From: Heterotrichella gracilis
Taxonomy: Eukaryota > Sar > Xanthophyceae > Tribonematales > Xanthonemataceae
Direction of reading: 5' to 3'
Assembly: GCA_032358255.1 (NCBI GenBank)
Contig: JAULBX010014648.1
Location: 31,165-95,164 of the forward strand
Length of the DNA stretch: 64,000 nucleotides
Shown here: in pieces, positions 11,835 to 24,600 of the stretch
Layout: every line of letters starts with the position of its first letter
Numbering within the stretch: position 1 is the first letter of the stretch
The notes under the pieces: model-generated
What the model saw: only the letters and a program-made list of their open reading frames with translations
Told to the model about the DNA's origin: nothing
The model's database searches: none
Program-made: the position numbers and the translations under genes

Positions 11835-12973
11835 AGAATAGAACGGCAGGGTGCAAGCGGCAAATATGATGGCTTCTGCAGTGCTTGTATACCAACCGGC
11901 AGCTTGTGACCACGTTGGTTTTGCCAGCAGCCTCTGCTATTATAAATAGCAGTGAGCTTGACGGCTCCTTGTAAAACCAATGTTATAAAACCTCCGTAAC
12001 CACCTAAAAACAGTCGTGGGTACCCGCACACATACAACGGGTGCTGACTTGGCTGGTCCAGTTCAGCTAACTCTATAAAGCCAAACGGTTGACTAAAATG
12101 GTGGTCTATATACCTGCGGCGGTTTGAAAACGTAAACGTTGCGCATGTTTATAAGTGCAAGAATTTACAAGGTATTTGCTCACTTCCTCCACTGTCTGCA
12201 CGAAAGGTTGAGGAGTTGCTCGGTAGCCTCTACTGTGTGGGCACTGCCGCTGAAAGATGCATGCATGCATTGGCGTAATTGCGCATGCATTGTGGCATGC
12301 TTGCACGGATATCACGAGGCAAATATATATTCTCCTCCAGTGTGAGTGGAGTCGACATTACGTAGAGTCCAATCTTGCTGGTAATACCTGATGCATGACA
12401 ACCATGGTTCTGACCTGTGGGGCAGGTTGGTCCAGCCATTGCCATGCAGCAGCAAACACACCGCTGCAGGTTTAATGCCTTCTTTACACCGGACTTGCGC
12501 CACAGGTTGACTTTTACACCTCAAATCACAAACTTTACCCGAGCCCACTCAAATTCTGAAACCGGTGACGATACACTGTAGACAAATGACCCAAACCAAA
12601 ACCGAGCAATAAAATAGAGCTAAGTTCAACCTGTACCACTCTCTGACCCTTTGGTGATGATATATACACAGGGTACAGACAAAGCGTTCTCAACCCTATC
12701 ACAGAGGTGTCTTCATACTACAGATGCCTTCACGCAGATCGCCCACACTACCCCCGGCCACCAGTGTAAATGACGAGTATACACCTCAGTGTAACTGCAG
12801 GTCTATATGACCACACACCATGAAGCCTATGGCGACACCAGCGTATGTTGCACTCAAAAAAGCAACACTGCCGTATAGTCCACACCACGTTGACTGCACC
12901 AGCCTGCTGGCACTCAAGAGTAGCCTAGCTGGCTTCACTCAGGCACCGCCGCCACCCCCGCCACCCCCCCCCC
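11835..12973. other. Intergenic region between CCCH and TIM17 genes
   Basis: Upstream of the CCCH gene and downstream of TIM17. Contains the TATA-bearing inverted repeat at 11934-11952, a CATGCATG octamer at 12260-12267 and a C-rich run at 12950-12973 just after the TIM17 stop. No coding segment was recognised. Confidence 0.5.
11934..11952. promoter_or_regulatory. Inverted repeat containing a TATA-like element, upstream of CCCH gene
   Basis: Two perfect 8-base arms (CTGCTATT / AATAGCAG) flank ATA, about 100 bases upstream of the CCCH start codon. Read on the minus strand, the centre gives TATTTATA. It could be a TATA box or simply a chance palindrome; no transcription start is known. Confidence 0.3.
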
Positions 12974-14363
12974 TTATCGTGCCCGGAAGCCGCTGTCAGC
13001 CTGCAGGTCTGCCGGGATTGGCGGCGCAGAGAACCTGTCGGTCTCGGTGAGGTCAGTCGGCCGTGCATCCTCCTGCAGCACAGCGCACAGCTGTCAACAA
13101 GGCCTGTCGCCTCCTACCGCATGCAAGTCACACAATACGCCATCTCCTCAGGTATGTAACATGTGGCACTGTGCTGTGCTGACCCCGCTGCTCTTGTTCC
13201 ACGAGGTTCACCATGCGCACCTTCTTCTCGCCCCTGCCCAACCACGAGGGGAACCAGCTGCCTCCCGAGGTGCTGCCAGCGGGTTCAGGTGTGCTTGCCT
13301 CTGTCACGGGCTCAAGCACGGGTGTCGCAGGTAGGACAGGCGCAGGCATGGCAGGGCCTGGTCCGGCTTGCCCTGGCATACCCGACACATCCATGATGGG
13401 TGTGGGGGGCGGGGCAGTCATGCGCGTCAGCAAGATGCCCAGGCCCTCAATCATGGCCTGCAGTAAAAGAGATTTTAAGTGGGAGGGGGCACCACATGCA
13501 GACAGTGTGGAATGCTTGAGACACTGAAGAAACAGGTGTGGATTTCCCCCCCTGGTATGCACGCCCAAACTGCGTGGCAGGTGTATGCCAGCAATTGCCA
13601 CTAAGGAGCGAGAGGACATGGGTCATTACCAGTAGGACTCCCCCGAATGCTGCTGATTTGGCAGCAGAGCGCATCCCTGTTCGTAGCTGCAGGAACCCGC
13701 CTGTCAGTGCGCCGGCTGTGATAGAGTTCCAAGGATCCTCCTGTCGTGACAAAGGACAGTTAGAAAAGGTACCCATCCAATTGAAAAGAGCACGTCGCAT
13801 TAAAACACTCCACAATCAGCACGGCATTGCGCTAGTGGCCATACACTACTACCCGAGGACATCTAGCCCCGATCGCCATGTATGCATGCATATGTGCCAA
13901 GTTCGCAAACCCACGCCAGACACACCAAGTGGTTGGTGCTGCAAACTTTGGTGCTATTGAAGTTTGCATGGTGCTCAAGTCACCCCCAAAGTTCGTTGTA
14001 GGCAGAACTTTACCTTTCGCCTGACAGCCACCAGGGTGCAATCAAATGCTGAAAACAGCCCTCCCCATACAGCAAAGCTCCCCCCTATTCTTGGTGCTTC
14101 TCTCCTGATTGCCTGAGGACAACAAATTACCAGATCTGTCAGCAACGAGCAGTAAGTGCAGGCTTGCGGGTTGCTGCTGCGGCATGTGGGGGGGGTACCT
14201 CAATCCCGCCGTGAAACCTTGCCCCAGAAGGCGAGTTCTTCATGCCTCGCAACAAGTGCCAGATGCCACCTCCCACAGCTCCCATGCCAAAAGCTCCACC
14301 TATATCGTCCAATATTCTATCTGGGCAAGGCTCCCGGCCGTGATCAACATTGGCTCGAGCCAT
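12974..14363 (-). CDS. TIM17: TIM17, inner-membrane protein import subunit, 236 aa
   Basis: Core subunit of the mitochondrial TIM23 presequence translocase. Five exons (14363-14199, 14112-14014, 13740-13630, 13457-13221, 13072-12974) join in phase to 236 residues. Diagnostic blocks: [23 protein letters not shown], here read as REPCPDRIL then [72 protein letters not shown]; and [10 protein letters not shown]. Four hydrophobic Gly-rich helices are expected. The C-terminal extension, Pro/Met/Ala-rich with SWFPSWLG, then EKKED and DRFSAPPIP, parallels plant TIM17-2, where a similar W-F and APPVP tail occurs. This homology supports splicing at 13221 (GEKK|EDAR) instead of reading on to the stop at 13128. 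MARANVDHG is the first Met before the conserved REPCPDRIL. Confidence 0.93.
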
Positions 14364-15641
14364 GGCTGTGCACCCAACTGCGGGGTGCGCGTGTAGCTGG
14401 GTATTGTTGGACTGCCAATACGGACTTTATCTTGCAAGGCCACACCTGTGTGCCTGTTCAACAGCCTTTCAAGCACTCTCAAAGAAATCAACAGAGCAAA
14501 CGGGTAGCACCAAGCACGGATGTCAAGCCAAGGCCAGAAGGGTGCGGGCTGGTTGATGAGCGTGTAAGTTTGCGCGACATACACGTCTGAGCAACGCGTT
14601 ATGCAAAATAGAGTTGGTTTGCTGCGATAGCAGGCTGCTTTTGTTCCTGGGTTCTATGTGTTTGCGGGCACTTGGCCGCCTTAGTCACTAAAGTGAGGGA
14701 TGAGATCAACAGTGAACGGGGACGTTTTTGTGCTGACAAAGGAAGAAGCTAGGGTGGGGCAGAATATCGATTTATTCTGCAGAGCTGATACCGTAGCCGA
14801 TGCTAGACCCCCAGGTGCAAGCCTGAACCTGCTGAGGCTTTGGATCCATCGATGGGCTCACACCATGGCATGACATGCCACAGGGGGTCATTGACAACCG
14901 GTATTTGTTGGAACAATCGTTCACTCTTTTCATTAATTAACAACGATTTCACATGATTTTTCATGTCCATCAATTTTACCTGCCGCAGCTCCTCCTAAGT
15001 CTAATTAATTCCCCCCTGCGGTGTTCCCGGCTGAGGGAGGGTTGTCTAGCGTCACACAGTGCAAGGCAATGGCCCATGGGGAGGGCTGAGGTCACGAGGA
15101 TAACTTCCAGAACGAAAGGAAAGGCCCACAGCAAAAATCCTGCAGATAGTTGGGGTTGAAGAGGCAGCAGCCAGACAGCTGCCCATTATTTGTATGTGTG
15201 TTTTCATCACCCATACCAGACGTGTAAACAGGTTTTGGTTCGTTACAGAAATAGACGTGGATATAGTACACAACAGCACAGCAACAAAACCCGTGCCTAG
15301 CAGTAGTACTAGGTGTATGGCACAGCTGACAAATGGGTCCAAAACATGTCCGTTTGCACTTGTGTAACACTGGCGCATTCCCCCAAATTGACCCCAGCAG
15401 AGTGGCACAAACCTACGATTAATACAGGGCAGCTGATGATAGCAATTGCGATATACAAGGAATACAGAGGGCTTCATGAGGTGCAGGGAGGCTGGCAAGA
15501 TACGTCCTCTAGATGCAGCACAGTGTTGTGGATTCCTTCCCAGTGCACCCTCGACACCAGTGCACGCTGGGACTACCAACTACCATCCTGCTGCACCTGC
15601 CAACGCGCTCCTGCCTGGCGGGTGCTGTCGCGGCCCCCACC
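14364..15641. other. Intergenic region between TIM17 and the WDR26-like gene
   Basis: Holds the TIM17 promoter side and the WDR26-like 3' end. Open frames on both strands (for example 15052-15579 minus) show no family resemblance. No repeats of note were found. Confidence 0.45.
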
Positions 15642-18600
15642 TCACAACTCGTCAGGCACTGACCAAATGTGGATTGACTTGTCGTCTGACGCAGTCGCCA
15701 TCATCTGGTGGTCAACTGGGTTCCAGCTGACAGCATTCACAGTCCCTGAGTGGCCCTCCAGCACGGCAATCAGCTCTTCGGTATCTCGATGCCACACGTA
15801 CACCTGCAGCAAAGGCAGGTGGTTTGATCTTGTAGGGTTCCCGGGTGCCTTGTGCAGGTGCTGCAATTAAATGTACCATCCCGCACACTACACTTTGCAA
15901 CATGTGAGATGTCAAGGTCCAACCAACCATCCATACAGCCCCGTTTGGTATAAGGCTACGCTGACCACACCATTTGGGACAACCAGGTGACCTCCAAGTT
16001 CGAGGGGTACTACCATAAAAAAAAAACTGAATGGCAAATGGAGGAGCAACTGGGGTGTACTGCCTGGCATGCATGGTCATTCTTTCTTCCCCCCACGGCG
16101 CCAAAGGTCAAACGCGTGGTCTTGCGAACAGGGCATGCGGCATGCAGCAGGCACTGCCAGCAGTCCAAGGCCAGCCAATGCGCCACCCACCCACCTTGCA
16201 GTCCTCTGACCCCGAGGCCACAAACGCGTTGTTGTAGCCGCCAAAGCAGGAGCGCAGCACGTAGCGTCCCTGGCGCTCCTGCGGCCCTCGGTACCTACAG
16301 CCGAAGCCATATGGTGAGCTTATGCCCTGCACACCCACCTCATTCCACCTAAAGTGCAGTTGCAGACAACCACCATTGGCGCGTCAGGTCAACATGGACC
16401 ATCATGAACGCAGAACAGCATGCTTCAGTCTATGCCCACCCAATCCCACTCTTGACCATCCCTGTAAGGCCCTGGTGCATGCCCCGGCTCCATTACCTGT
16501 GCACCGGTGACGAGGGCAGCGCCTGCCCCACGGGCGCCATGTCCCACATGTGTATGTGCTGGTTGAGCAGGTTGACCAGCACGTGCTTGCTGTCGGGTGA
16601 CAGCGTGATGGAGCGGATGGAGCTGTCCTCAGTGAAGGCAGACTCACTCGGGTCTTGGAGGCCGTACACACGCACCTGGGGGTTGAAATGGGTGGAGGTT
16701 ACACGGCCCTAGGGGGTCGGGTGGCGTGGATGGTGGATGTTCAGTGACACACACATCACTTGGGATGTGTGTGTGTATGTGGGGCTGATTAGGGACAAAG
16801 TGCAGAATGCGGACCTGCATTGATGCAACACCAGTGAATAAATACCATGCAATTACAAGGCATTGCCAGGTATAATTGATGCCCATGCCTTCAACCAGCA
16901 TTCCTGGGCGAGAAACCAATCTCGCCCTTCGCCTACTTCCCCTGCCCACTCTCACGACAAGCACCCCCACTCCCTAACCCCCCCTGCCTGCCCACCTTAC
17001 GCTCCTTGTTGTCCGCCACTGTGCTCAGCAGGCGCTTGCCGTCAGCAGTCACCGCAAGGTCGTGGATGCGGTGCCCAGGCCAGGACCGCAGCTGCTGACC
17101 ATCAATGTCCCATAGCACCTGGCGCCAGGCAGCGGGGCGAGTCAAGAGGAAAGGAGTAGCAATCGGGTTTCAACGCCTCAGATCACAGTTTTTCATCTCG
17201 GATGGTGAAACCCCGCCATTTTCTGCCAATTTGTGAGTAAACTACCCAGGCATATTGCTGCACAAAATGATGCTGTGGCATCCATGCCACACTGTGCATG
17301 TGTTTGTTTGTGGCTTGAGTCATAAGCAGCGTACCATCTGCTTGTCCAGCCCGCCTGACACCAACTGCCGTGAATCCGGCAGCCACGCCACTGCAGTGAC
17401 GTGGTCTGTGTGGTGCTTGATGGTGCGCACGCAGCGGCCGGTGGAGGGGTCCCACAGCTTGAGGAGGTTGTCGTTGCCTGGGAGGGATTTGGGAGGGGGT
17501 GTGAGAAGGGTGGTTATGCACAACTGTGTGGCACCAGACACCCCACAGGTTCCAGTGAGCCCTGACCCTACATTGAGAGCTGCCTGGGAAGCAAAATCTA
17601 CGTTGAGAGCTGACTGACAAAGCAAAATGCATGCGCGCAAACCCATAGGCGAACTTGGATAGCTCTATTGGCATAGATTGGGGCACCATTCAGTGCAGCC
17701 AGCCACGCATTACCATGCCATGCACCTGTCAATGAAGTTGTGCTATGTGTCACTGTGCTTCCCCCACCCAGTGTCTCTTGGACTATCCTATCGCCCGTCC
17801 ACCTCCCCCCCCCCACACCCCCTATCCGCACCGCATGTGGCTAGCATCTCGTCGTCCGGCGACCATGCCAAAAAGGCAATCTCCTTGGTGTGGCCCGCCA
17901 GCGTGTGCCGCCGCACCACCTCCCTCCGCCCGCGCACCTCCCAGATGATGGCGGTGCAGTCCTTGCTGGCACTGGCCAGCCACCGGCCGCTGTGCGAGAA
18001 CTGCAGGTGCCACACCTCGTCGCGGTGCCCAGTCACAACCTGCACACGCCAGCCGGGGTAAGCGCTAGGTAAATGATATGTGGAAAATGAATATTATTAT
18101 TATTATTAATAATAGTTATTATTTGCTGACGAATCATATTCAGTGACAAAATTTGCAAATATTTAGCAAGTATGGCTCCTGATCTATTACATTTTCCTCT
18201 TTATTTCCCCAAATGTCAATGATTGGGCGTTACAACATGAGACAGTCCACCGACAACGGTGCACAGTTTGGGAGCAGGGGTTGAAGGCCCCTGGAAGATG
18301 CTGGGGGAGCACGCACAGGTATTGCTTACAAGCAACATTCTGTGCGGTGTGCAGTACATTTTGATGCTGGACCAGTGCTGCATGTGCACTCCATAAAGCG
18401 CAGTGTACTGAAGATGCATCAGCACGAGCAGCAATCCACACTATGCACTATCCATGCGCGCACAAGATTCATCAGTTGTTAAAACACACCGCACATTGAC
18501 CGCCTGGTAGCACTTGCCCAGCGTGCAGCCATGACAGCCCACGCAATTGCATGCAACCCCTGCCCCCCTGCTCACCTGCGTGGTGACTGACGGCACCTGC

Positions 18601-20240
18601 TCCCGCCCGCACGCGTAGTCCCGCAGCAGCGACACGCGCACCTGCTGGCTGTTGCGGAACAGGCAGCGCGACAGCTGGCTATCCACCGCCTGCTCAACCA
18701 GCTCCTCCAGGCGGCCCTCGGGGACCATCACCTCGGGGGGGATGGCCGCCTGCAATGATGGTGGCCGGACGGGGCGTGATGCCAAGGGGTCTATAATGCA
18801 GGTGCTGGATTACTCAAGTGGCGGTGGGTGCGCCAGCATGTGCACTATGGCAATGGATGCAGTAAGGGCTGTGCAGGTGGAGTGAAGCTATGGAAGACCA
18901 GTCGACAAATACATGCATTTCTTTGCCATCACACTGCCCAGTGTCACCGACTTGCCCCACCAGCAGACACCCCACCCACCCCCATATACGCCAATATCAC
19001 CCCAATACGCCAATATCACCCCACCCCCATCTCTCACCGTGCCCCGCCCTCCCCCAATGCCCCAGCTCCACCATATCTGCCACCATACCCCGCCAAAACC
19101 ACCCACCCCGCCACCCCCTCGCACCTGCAGCGCCACCAGCAGCTTGCGCCTGGCCGCCGCGGGCGCGCCTGGCCACTCCAGGTGCGCCTGCAGGTCCTCC
19201 TTGCCGCTGAACAGTATGCACCCGGCAAGCTGCTGCAGGCGCTGGCGCCGCACACCCAGGGCCGCAAGCTCGCTGCGTAGGCAGTGCAGGGCTACTGCGG
19301 TGTCGCTGCTCTCAAGGGCCTGTGGGTGCAAGGGAGGGGGAGGGGGGGGATTGAAGGGTGGTGGCAATTCCGGGGTGCGATAGCTGCAATTGCAAAGGAG
19401 GCTGTGTGAGTGCAGGCTGATGGCGGTGACACCACTCTCAAGGGCCTGGGTGTGTGGTGGTGGGTATGTGATGGTGGCAGTGACAGCCTGGACGAGTGCA
19501 ATAGCAAGGACATTGTGGAACACTATTTAGTGAGCAGCCTGCACATAAGGTTTGTGAGTAGAAAAGCGGGCAAACTACTATCTGCGTGTGGATACGTGTG
19601 TGTGGGTACGAGGAGTTCAGCAGGTATTTGGCAGAGGTGCAGGCCACAGTGAAGTACAGGCCCAAAGAAACTGGACGTATCAGTTGTGTGGTTTCTGTGT
19701 ACCTTTTCACTTTCGAGCACCAACAGGCGCCCTGAGACAGCTTTCTCGGATCTTTATGCTGGGTTGTGTGGACACCACATGCATGCATATCCGCACCTCG
19801 AGGAACTTTTGCTCCAGCACCAGGAATTGCGCCTCGGTGCGCTTCTCCTCGCTGACCACGGGGAGTGTCGACAGAAGTTTCACGGCCACGTCCCAATCCC
19901 CTGCCAAGATAGCAGCGCGGAACTTGTTGACAGACGCTGACTGGAACGTGACACCAGACTCCTTCTCCAGCAGCTCAGCAACGTTCTTAAAGCCCATATT
20001 GATAAGCGCCTGCTCGATGACGCGGATGTATTCGCCCCTGTTTATCCATTCCTTGCTCCCTACGAACCAAGGGTGGGAACCATGGCTGTGCGAGGTGCTC
20101 CCATTGGCGTGGCCCTCGGCAAGGGGCGTCCCATTCTGCATGCTGCTTGCCTCTCCTAGTCGAGGTTTCTTCCTGGCATGGCTTTCACACTCGGCCGGGT
20201 CAATGTTCAGCCCGGCGCTCGCCTCTGCATCTACATCCAT
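15642..20240 (-). CDS. WDR26/GID7-like LisH-CTLH-WD40 protein, 575 aa
   Basis: Family role: WDR26, like yeast Gid7, is a subunit of the CTLH/GID E3 ubiquitin ligase, promoting its assembly or recruiting substrate. Nine exons (20240-19797, 19319-19125, 18749-18576, 18039-17832, 17477-17335, 17118-16996, 16675-16497, 16294-16195, 15803-15642) join in phase. Order: a polar, possibly nuclear N-terminus (KKPR); LisH at about residues 62-97 ([15 protein letters not shown], then ELLEKESGV); CTLH at about 100-150 ([17 protein letters not shown]); a helical linker; then WD40 repeats from about residue 290 to the end ([68 protein letters not shown], ending [10 protein letters not shown]). Length matches plant WDR26 (about 590). 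An aborted copy of the start of exon 2 sits in the preceding intron (19388-19449). Confidence 0.92.
18091..18120. repeat. ATT microsatellite in WDR26-like intron
   Basis: An AT-only run of ATT/AAT units in the intron between the third and fourth coding exons of the WDR26-like gene; probably length-variable. Confidence 0.75.
19388..19449 (-). pseudogene. Partial duplicate of WDR26-like exon 2 (decoy exon)
   Basis: Reading the minus strand, an acceptor CCCAG is followed by [13 protein letters not shown], closely matching the real exon 2 start, [13 protein letters not shown], which begins at 19319. The similarity includes the acceptor and about 40 bases and then decays. The copy lies about 125 bases upstream in the same intron. 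It has a usable 3' splice site but no matching donor, so it is probably a degenerate tandem duplication; alternative splicing into it would truncate the CTLH region. Confidence 0.6.
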
Positions 20241-21643
20241 ACTCTCCGGAGTGCCACATTTAGGTTTTCTTACACTCTGTAGAAATCTTCGCGCACTTCA
20301 ACCTCGCCCCAATGGTGTCATGCAAACAGGGCGGGTGGCTCTAAACCACTTGCAAAGAACGGAGCACGTATAGAGCACGGTCACCCAGCTTGACAAGATG
20401 AGCACAGTCATCCAATTGAACTTGATGTTGGGCTTCCAAACCGAGGGATAAAGGCTTGTGTCGACACAAACAGCTTGCAAGCCCCAGCGCGGAGAGCCCG
20501 GTGGAGCCCGGCCAAAGCCCGGCATGGACCGGCCGCATCATCGCCTCTCGGGCATCCCTTGTGTCGCTTTGCGCTGGTTTGCAGCACCGTTAGGGCAATC
20601 GGAACCGCTCGGGAGCAGCTACCCAACTCTGGTTACGATACACATCGTAGCTTGCAGTGGCATGTGCAGCACCTTCTTGCCCATTTGGAGCCCGCATATA
20701 TGTGAAAGTCATGCCCATTTGCTGTCCATGCATGCATGCGGGCTTGAGCGCCTATGCGAGCAACAGTACCAACAGCGGAGCAGTGGTGGGATGCTCTTTA
20801 GCAGGAGCAAAAGAGATACACTCCGAAACCGAACACAATTGAAGAGTAGCGCACGCCGCTGCCTTGGATCGTCCGAGAGACCGCCCAGCCAGACCCACCA
20901 CCACTTGGCCAGGTGACCAGTGCAGGCAGTGTCTTCAAGCCAGGTGACAAGCTTGTCCACGGCACATGGGCATGCTGTTATCTAGCCCTTACCAACCATG
21001 TTCTTCTAGCTTGAAACCGTGCAAGCTTATTTTGTTGGTGGCCTGCTGGTACTAGCTAGTGCCCTTGGAAGCTCTCCTGCACCTCACTCCTTGGGTTCGC
21101 AACAACAGGCCAAGTGACCCTTGCCTATGCTGTGGCACATAAGCACGCATTTTCCAGCTTCTAGAATACGCGCTTACATAAGAGGGAGTTTGGTGGCAGT
21201 TTTTTCTGGCTTTTTGGCTCGTCCTAGACCAAGAGGGGACAGGTTCGGGAGGTGGACTGTGAGCCTAGTCCCTACCTTTGTTCCGTAAGTTTGGTGGAAA
21301 AGCAAGCCCTTACCAACCCATGCTTTATGTGTGCTTGCTGTGCACAGTTGGCGGGCAGTATTGCGCCCCACTGCCCCGTGCACCGCTGCACCCATAATTC
21401 TGCGGACCAGGCGAGTCCTCATGGACCCCGAGGGGTGGCCTACTCAATCTGCGCTGTCCCCTCTCAGGAACAATAATGCACCACAATATGCGAAGAGAGC
21501 GCTGGCCACGAACATGCAGCCTGTCCTGACCACCTAGCACTATGAGGAGGGCAGCACACACAGCGGGATTACTCATAGGGAGGCAGCTGCAGGGCCGTTC
21601 CATCCTCAGCCACAAAAATGCTATCCCCATCTGCACACGCATC
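20241..21643. other. Region between the divergent WDR26-like and VPS62-like genes
   Basis: Should contain promoters for both neighbours. Two overlapping CATGCATG octamers lie at 20727-20738. A weak minus-strand candidate gene at 21174-21422 is listed separately. Otherwise nothing was recognised. Confidence 0.45.
21174..21422 (-). CDS. Hypothetical small basic ORF, 82 aa
   Basis: I do not recognise a family. The frame runs from MRTRLVRRIMGA to ATKLPLM. The first 30 residues are Arg-rich, lack acidic residues and contain an RQLCTAS segment, as in a mitochondrial presequence; the rest is Lys/Leu-rich with HLPNLSPLGLG. Both a full single exon and a spliced version (a GTAAGG motif follows codon ~37) are possible. 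It lies divergent from the VPS62-like gene. It could also be a chance ORF. Confidence 0.3.
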   Translation of the reverse strand: MRTRLVRRIMGAAVHGAVGRNTARQLCTASTHKAWVGKGLLFHQTYGTKVGTRLTVHLPNLSPLGLGRAKKPEKTATKLPLM

Positions 21644-24600
21644 ATGCTTACCTGGTGGGTGGTGTGGCTGCTGGCCACCGCCTCCAGGACTGAAGCACAG
21701 ACGGTGGATGACAGCTCCCTCCCCTCCTCCTCCTGGCGCCGCACTCCCCCTGGCGCACACTCCTGCAGCATGGCACCCCCCTCAAGGGAGTTCAACTACC
21801 CGCTTCTCGATTGCCCGCCGGCCCCTCATGCCACACTGGACCAGGTGCAACACAGGAATTGAAGGGGAAATCGTATGCAGGTCTGTCATGCGTTGGAATG
21901 GGAGATTTGCTCACATGTAATTACCCCGCAGCTGTTTGACATTTTGAACGGTTGTAAAAGCATGGATGTGATGTCGACCCCACAACCATGCCCAAGGCTC
22001 TGTTTAATTCACCCTTGTTTCCCCTCAACAACCGTGGCGCAGGTGCGTGAGGCTGCCTGGCGCGTGGCACCCATTGTGCACATGCACCCGCTGGAGACGG
22101 TGAGCATGGCAGACCCTGCAGGCTTTTTCAAAGCTGCCAAACTTCACTACTGGTATGACGGGCGCATTGCGGAATCAGCGGCAGACGATTGGCGGCAGGC
22201 GCTGCAGGGTGCGTAGATTAGGCCTTGGTTCTGTACACAATCTTAGGCCATGTAATTACTCTTAGTGTGAGCCAGTCGCGTGGCGGGGGCATCCCATATC
22301 GCAGGTGATCAAGTATAGTTTGTGGCTGTAATGTACTGGCTGAGCTGAACGTGATCCGCTATGGCAATCAGTACCTTGTTGGCATCAGAACAGCTTCCAT
22401 TACCCCTACATGGGTGCATGCAGGTGATGCAATGCGCCGCATGGCCGCTGCTGACAGCATGCTGTCGGTCCTTGACAAGGGGAATGCAGCGCAATTGCTG
22501 AAAGGGGATGGGTATGATGCAAATGGGACCTCCAATGCCAAGGTGTACTATACTGTGCATGACGACGAGGGCAGGGCAAACTACTGGGTGTTTGATTTTC
22601 ACCTCTTCTACCCGTAAGTGACCCACTGAGTTTTGGCTGCATGCATGGCATCACGTGGTGTGCAGTCACAGTAGCAATTGTCAAAAATATACTGACGTTG
22701 TTTTCAAAATTTGGCTTATCTGGCCATGATATTTTTTGGTGATGATGCAATTTCGAACTGAAGTTACAACTCAATCTGGGCAGGCAATCCTATACTGTAG
22801 TCCCTTTCATTGCCAACGCCATGCCCGTAGGCTGAACGGCTGCTCCCAGCCCACTGTATGCTTGGCGTCTTCTTCCCCTCCTTCTTCCCCTTCTTCCCCT
22901 TCTTCTCCCTCCCCCCTCTCCTATGACTGCGCGGACCTCCAGCTGTGCCCCGCTGGGCGTCACGAGGTTGACTGGGAGCGCGTGAGCGTGATGACGTGCA
23001 AGGCGGAGCCAACCATTGCCCGCCGGGTGGTGTACAGGTGAGGGGAGTATGGTGCTGGTGCAGGAGAGGGGGTGCATGGGGGTGAGGCCACGGGGATAGC
23101 TGCCTTATTCATTTGTAAACTTGTTCATTTTTTCCTGAAACTATGAATATAACATATTGTGCAGTGCACTGAGACCCTACAAGTTTGTCGTGGAATGTCT
23201 ATTACAAGTATTTCACATTTGACCATGTGCAATGATAGCTGCAAAGTGCATCTAAGCAGTCAGGCTGTTTACATTGCCTGGTGCCATGTTGCAGCCAGCA
23301 CTCCACAGGGGAGATACTGGACTGTGACAAAGGGGAGTGCCCCATGGAAGGCACACACCCAGTGTCATACGCAGCGCTGGAGAGCCACGCGCAGTACCCA
23401 CACGCCAGCAACCGCCACGTGTACCGGATCTATCGCGAGCCCCTCATCCCCAACCTTGATGGCATCTACCTTGTGGACCGCACGGAGAAAGACCCCAGGG
23501 GAGCCAAGCGCTTTGTGCCCAGCGCCAGCAATGTGGTTCAACTCCCGGCACCAGGGGATGTGGGTCCTGACTCTGAGTTAGCGTGGACGCTGTATAATGG
23601 CTACTGGGGAGGGATGCCATGGATCTGGCAGCTGACCCAGGGTCTGAGCTGTTTTGGGGTGGAGCATGATGGGGTCCTGGGGTCAGGTGGGAGCTCTTGC
23701 TGCCTGATGCATGGCAATATGATAGCATTTTTATTATGGGTAATTGCAATTGATACATGGGTTCGTGTATATGCATGCAGGCGCCGTTCACTGTTTATTT
23801 CCTGCACCATGCTGGTGATGCACACATATTACTGTGCCAGGGAAATGCTATCATGCGTTTTTTGCAGCGTCAGGACCTATCACAGTTCATGTTTTGCAAC
23901 CCCATGAAACGAATTTTCCCATTGCAGAGCATCTGGTTCGTGAGCGCTGCCCCCCTGACTCCACTGCCTACCGTCTGGCGCGCCTCATGCATGGCGCCCA
24001 CGTGCCCCTCCCCAACGCACAAGTCTCCCTCTCCCAACTTGACCTCCTGTTGCTCCCCTTGATCAAGCTGCTGCCCGGCATAGACATGAGCCACCAGCCC
24101 ATCCGGGGCCCATGGATGAAGAAGTATGCGCACAGCTACCCGGGTATTGAGGGCGCCAGTGGGCTGTACCCAGGGGGGCACAACACAACAGAGCTGACGT
24201 GCCCAGGAGAGCGCAGTACACTGCCCTTGGTGGGAGTGTCTGAAAGGTACATGCAATACTCCTGCCGCAATGTCAAGAGTCTGCCTTCAAGCGACTGCAT
24301 GCAAATGTTTGCAACACTGTCACCATGGGGCATTCAATGCAATACGCATGCACATGTCGCATTCAGACGTGGCTGACAGCTGTTGCATGTGTGTTGCCGC
24401 AGTGTGGCCGACAGCATTTCCTCCCCTCCTGCTGCTGGCACAGCTATACACCACCTTGTGCTCCTCATGGCCCTGGTATCCGCCACCGCCCTGGCCGCAG
24501 CGCTGGTGCATGTGCTGGTGGCATGTGCAGCAGCCAGGAGCACATCCAAGCCCTACCAACAGCTGTCGGCACCATCGCCACCAGCCAACTCTGCAGGCAC

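Noticed and set aside
13128-13220. Read-through C-terminus of TIM17 ending at 13128
   Set aside because: Splicing at 13221 to 13072 gives a tail (DRFSAPPIP) that parallels plant TIM17-2, while the read-through tail resembles nothing.
18888-19523. 211-codon minus-strand frame with Gly-rich ends
   Set aside because: Only its centre (19125-19319) is coding, as WDR26-like exon 2; the rest is intron read-through.
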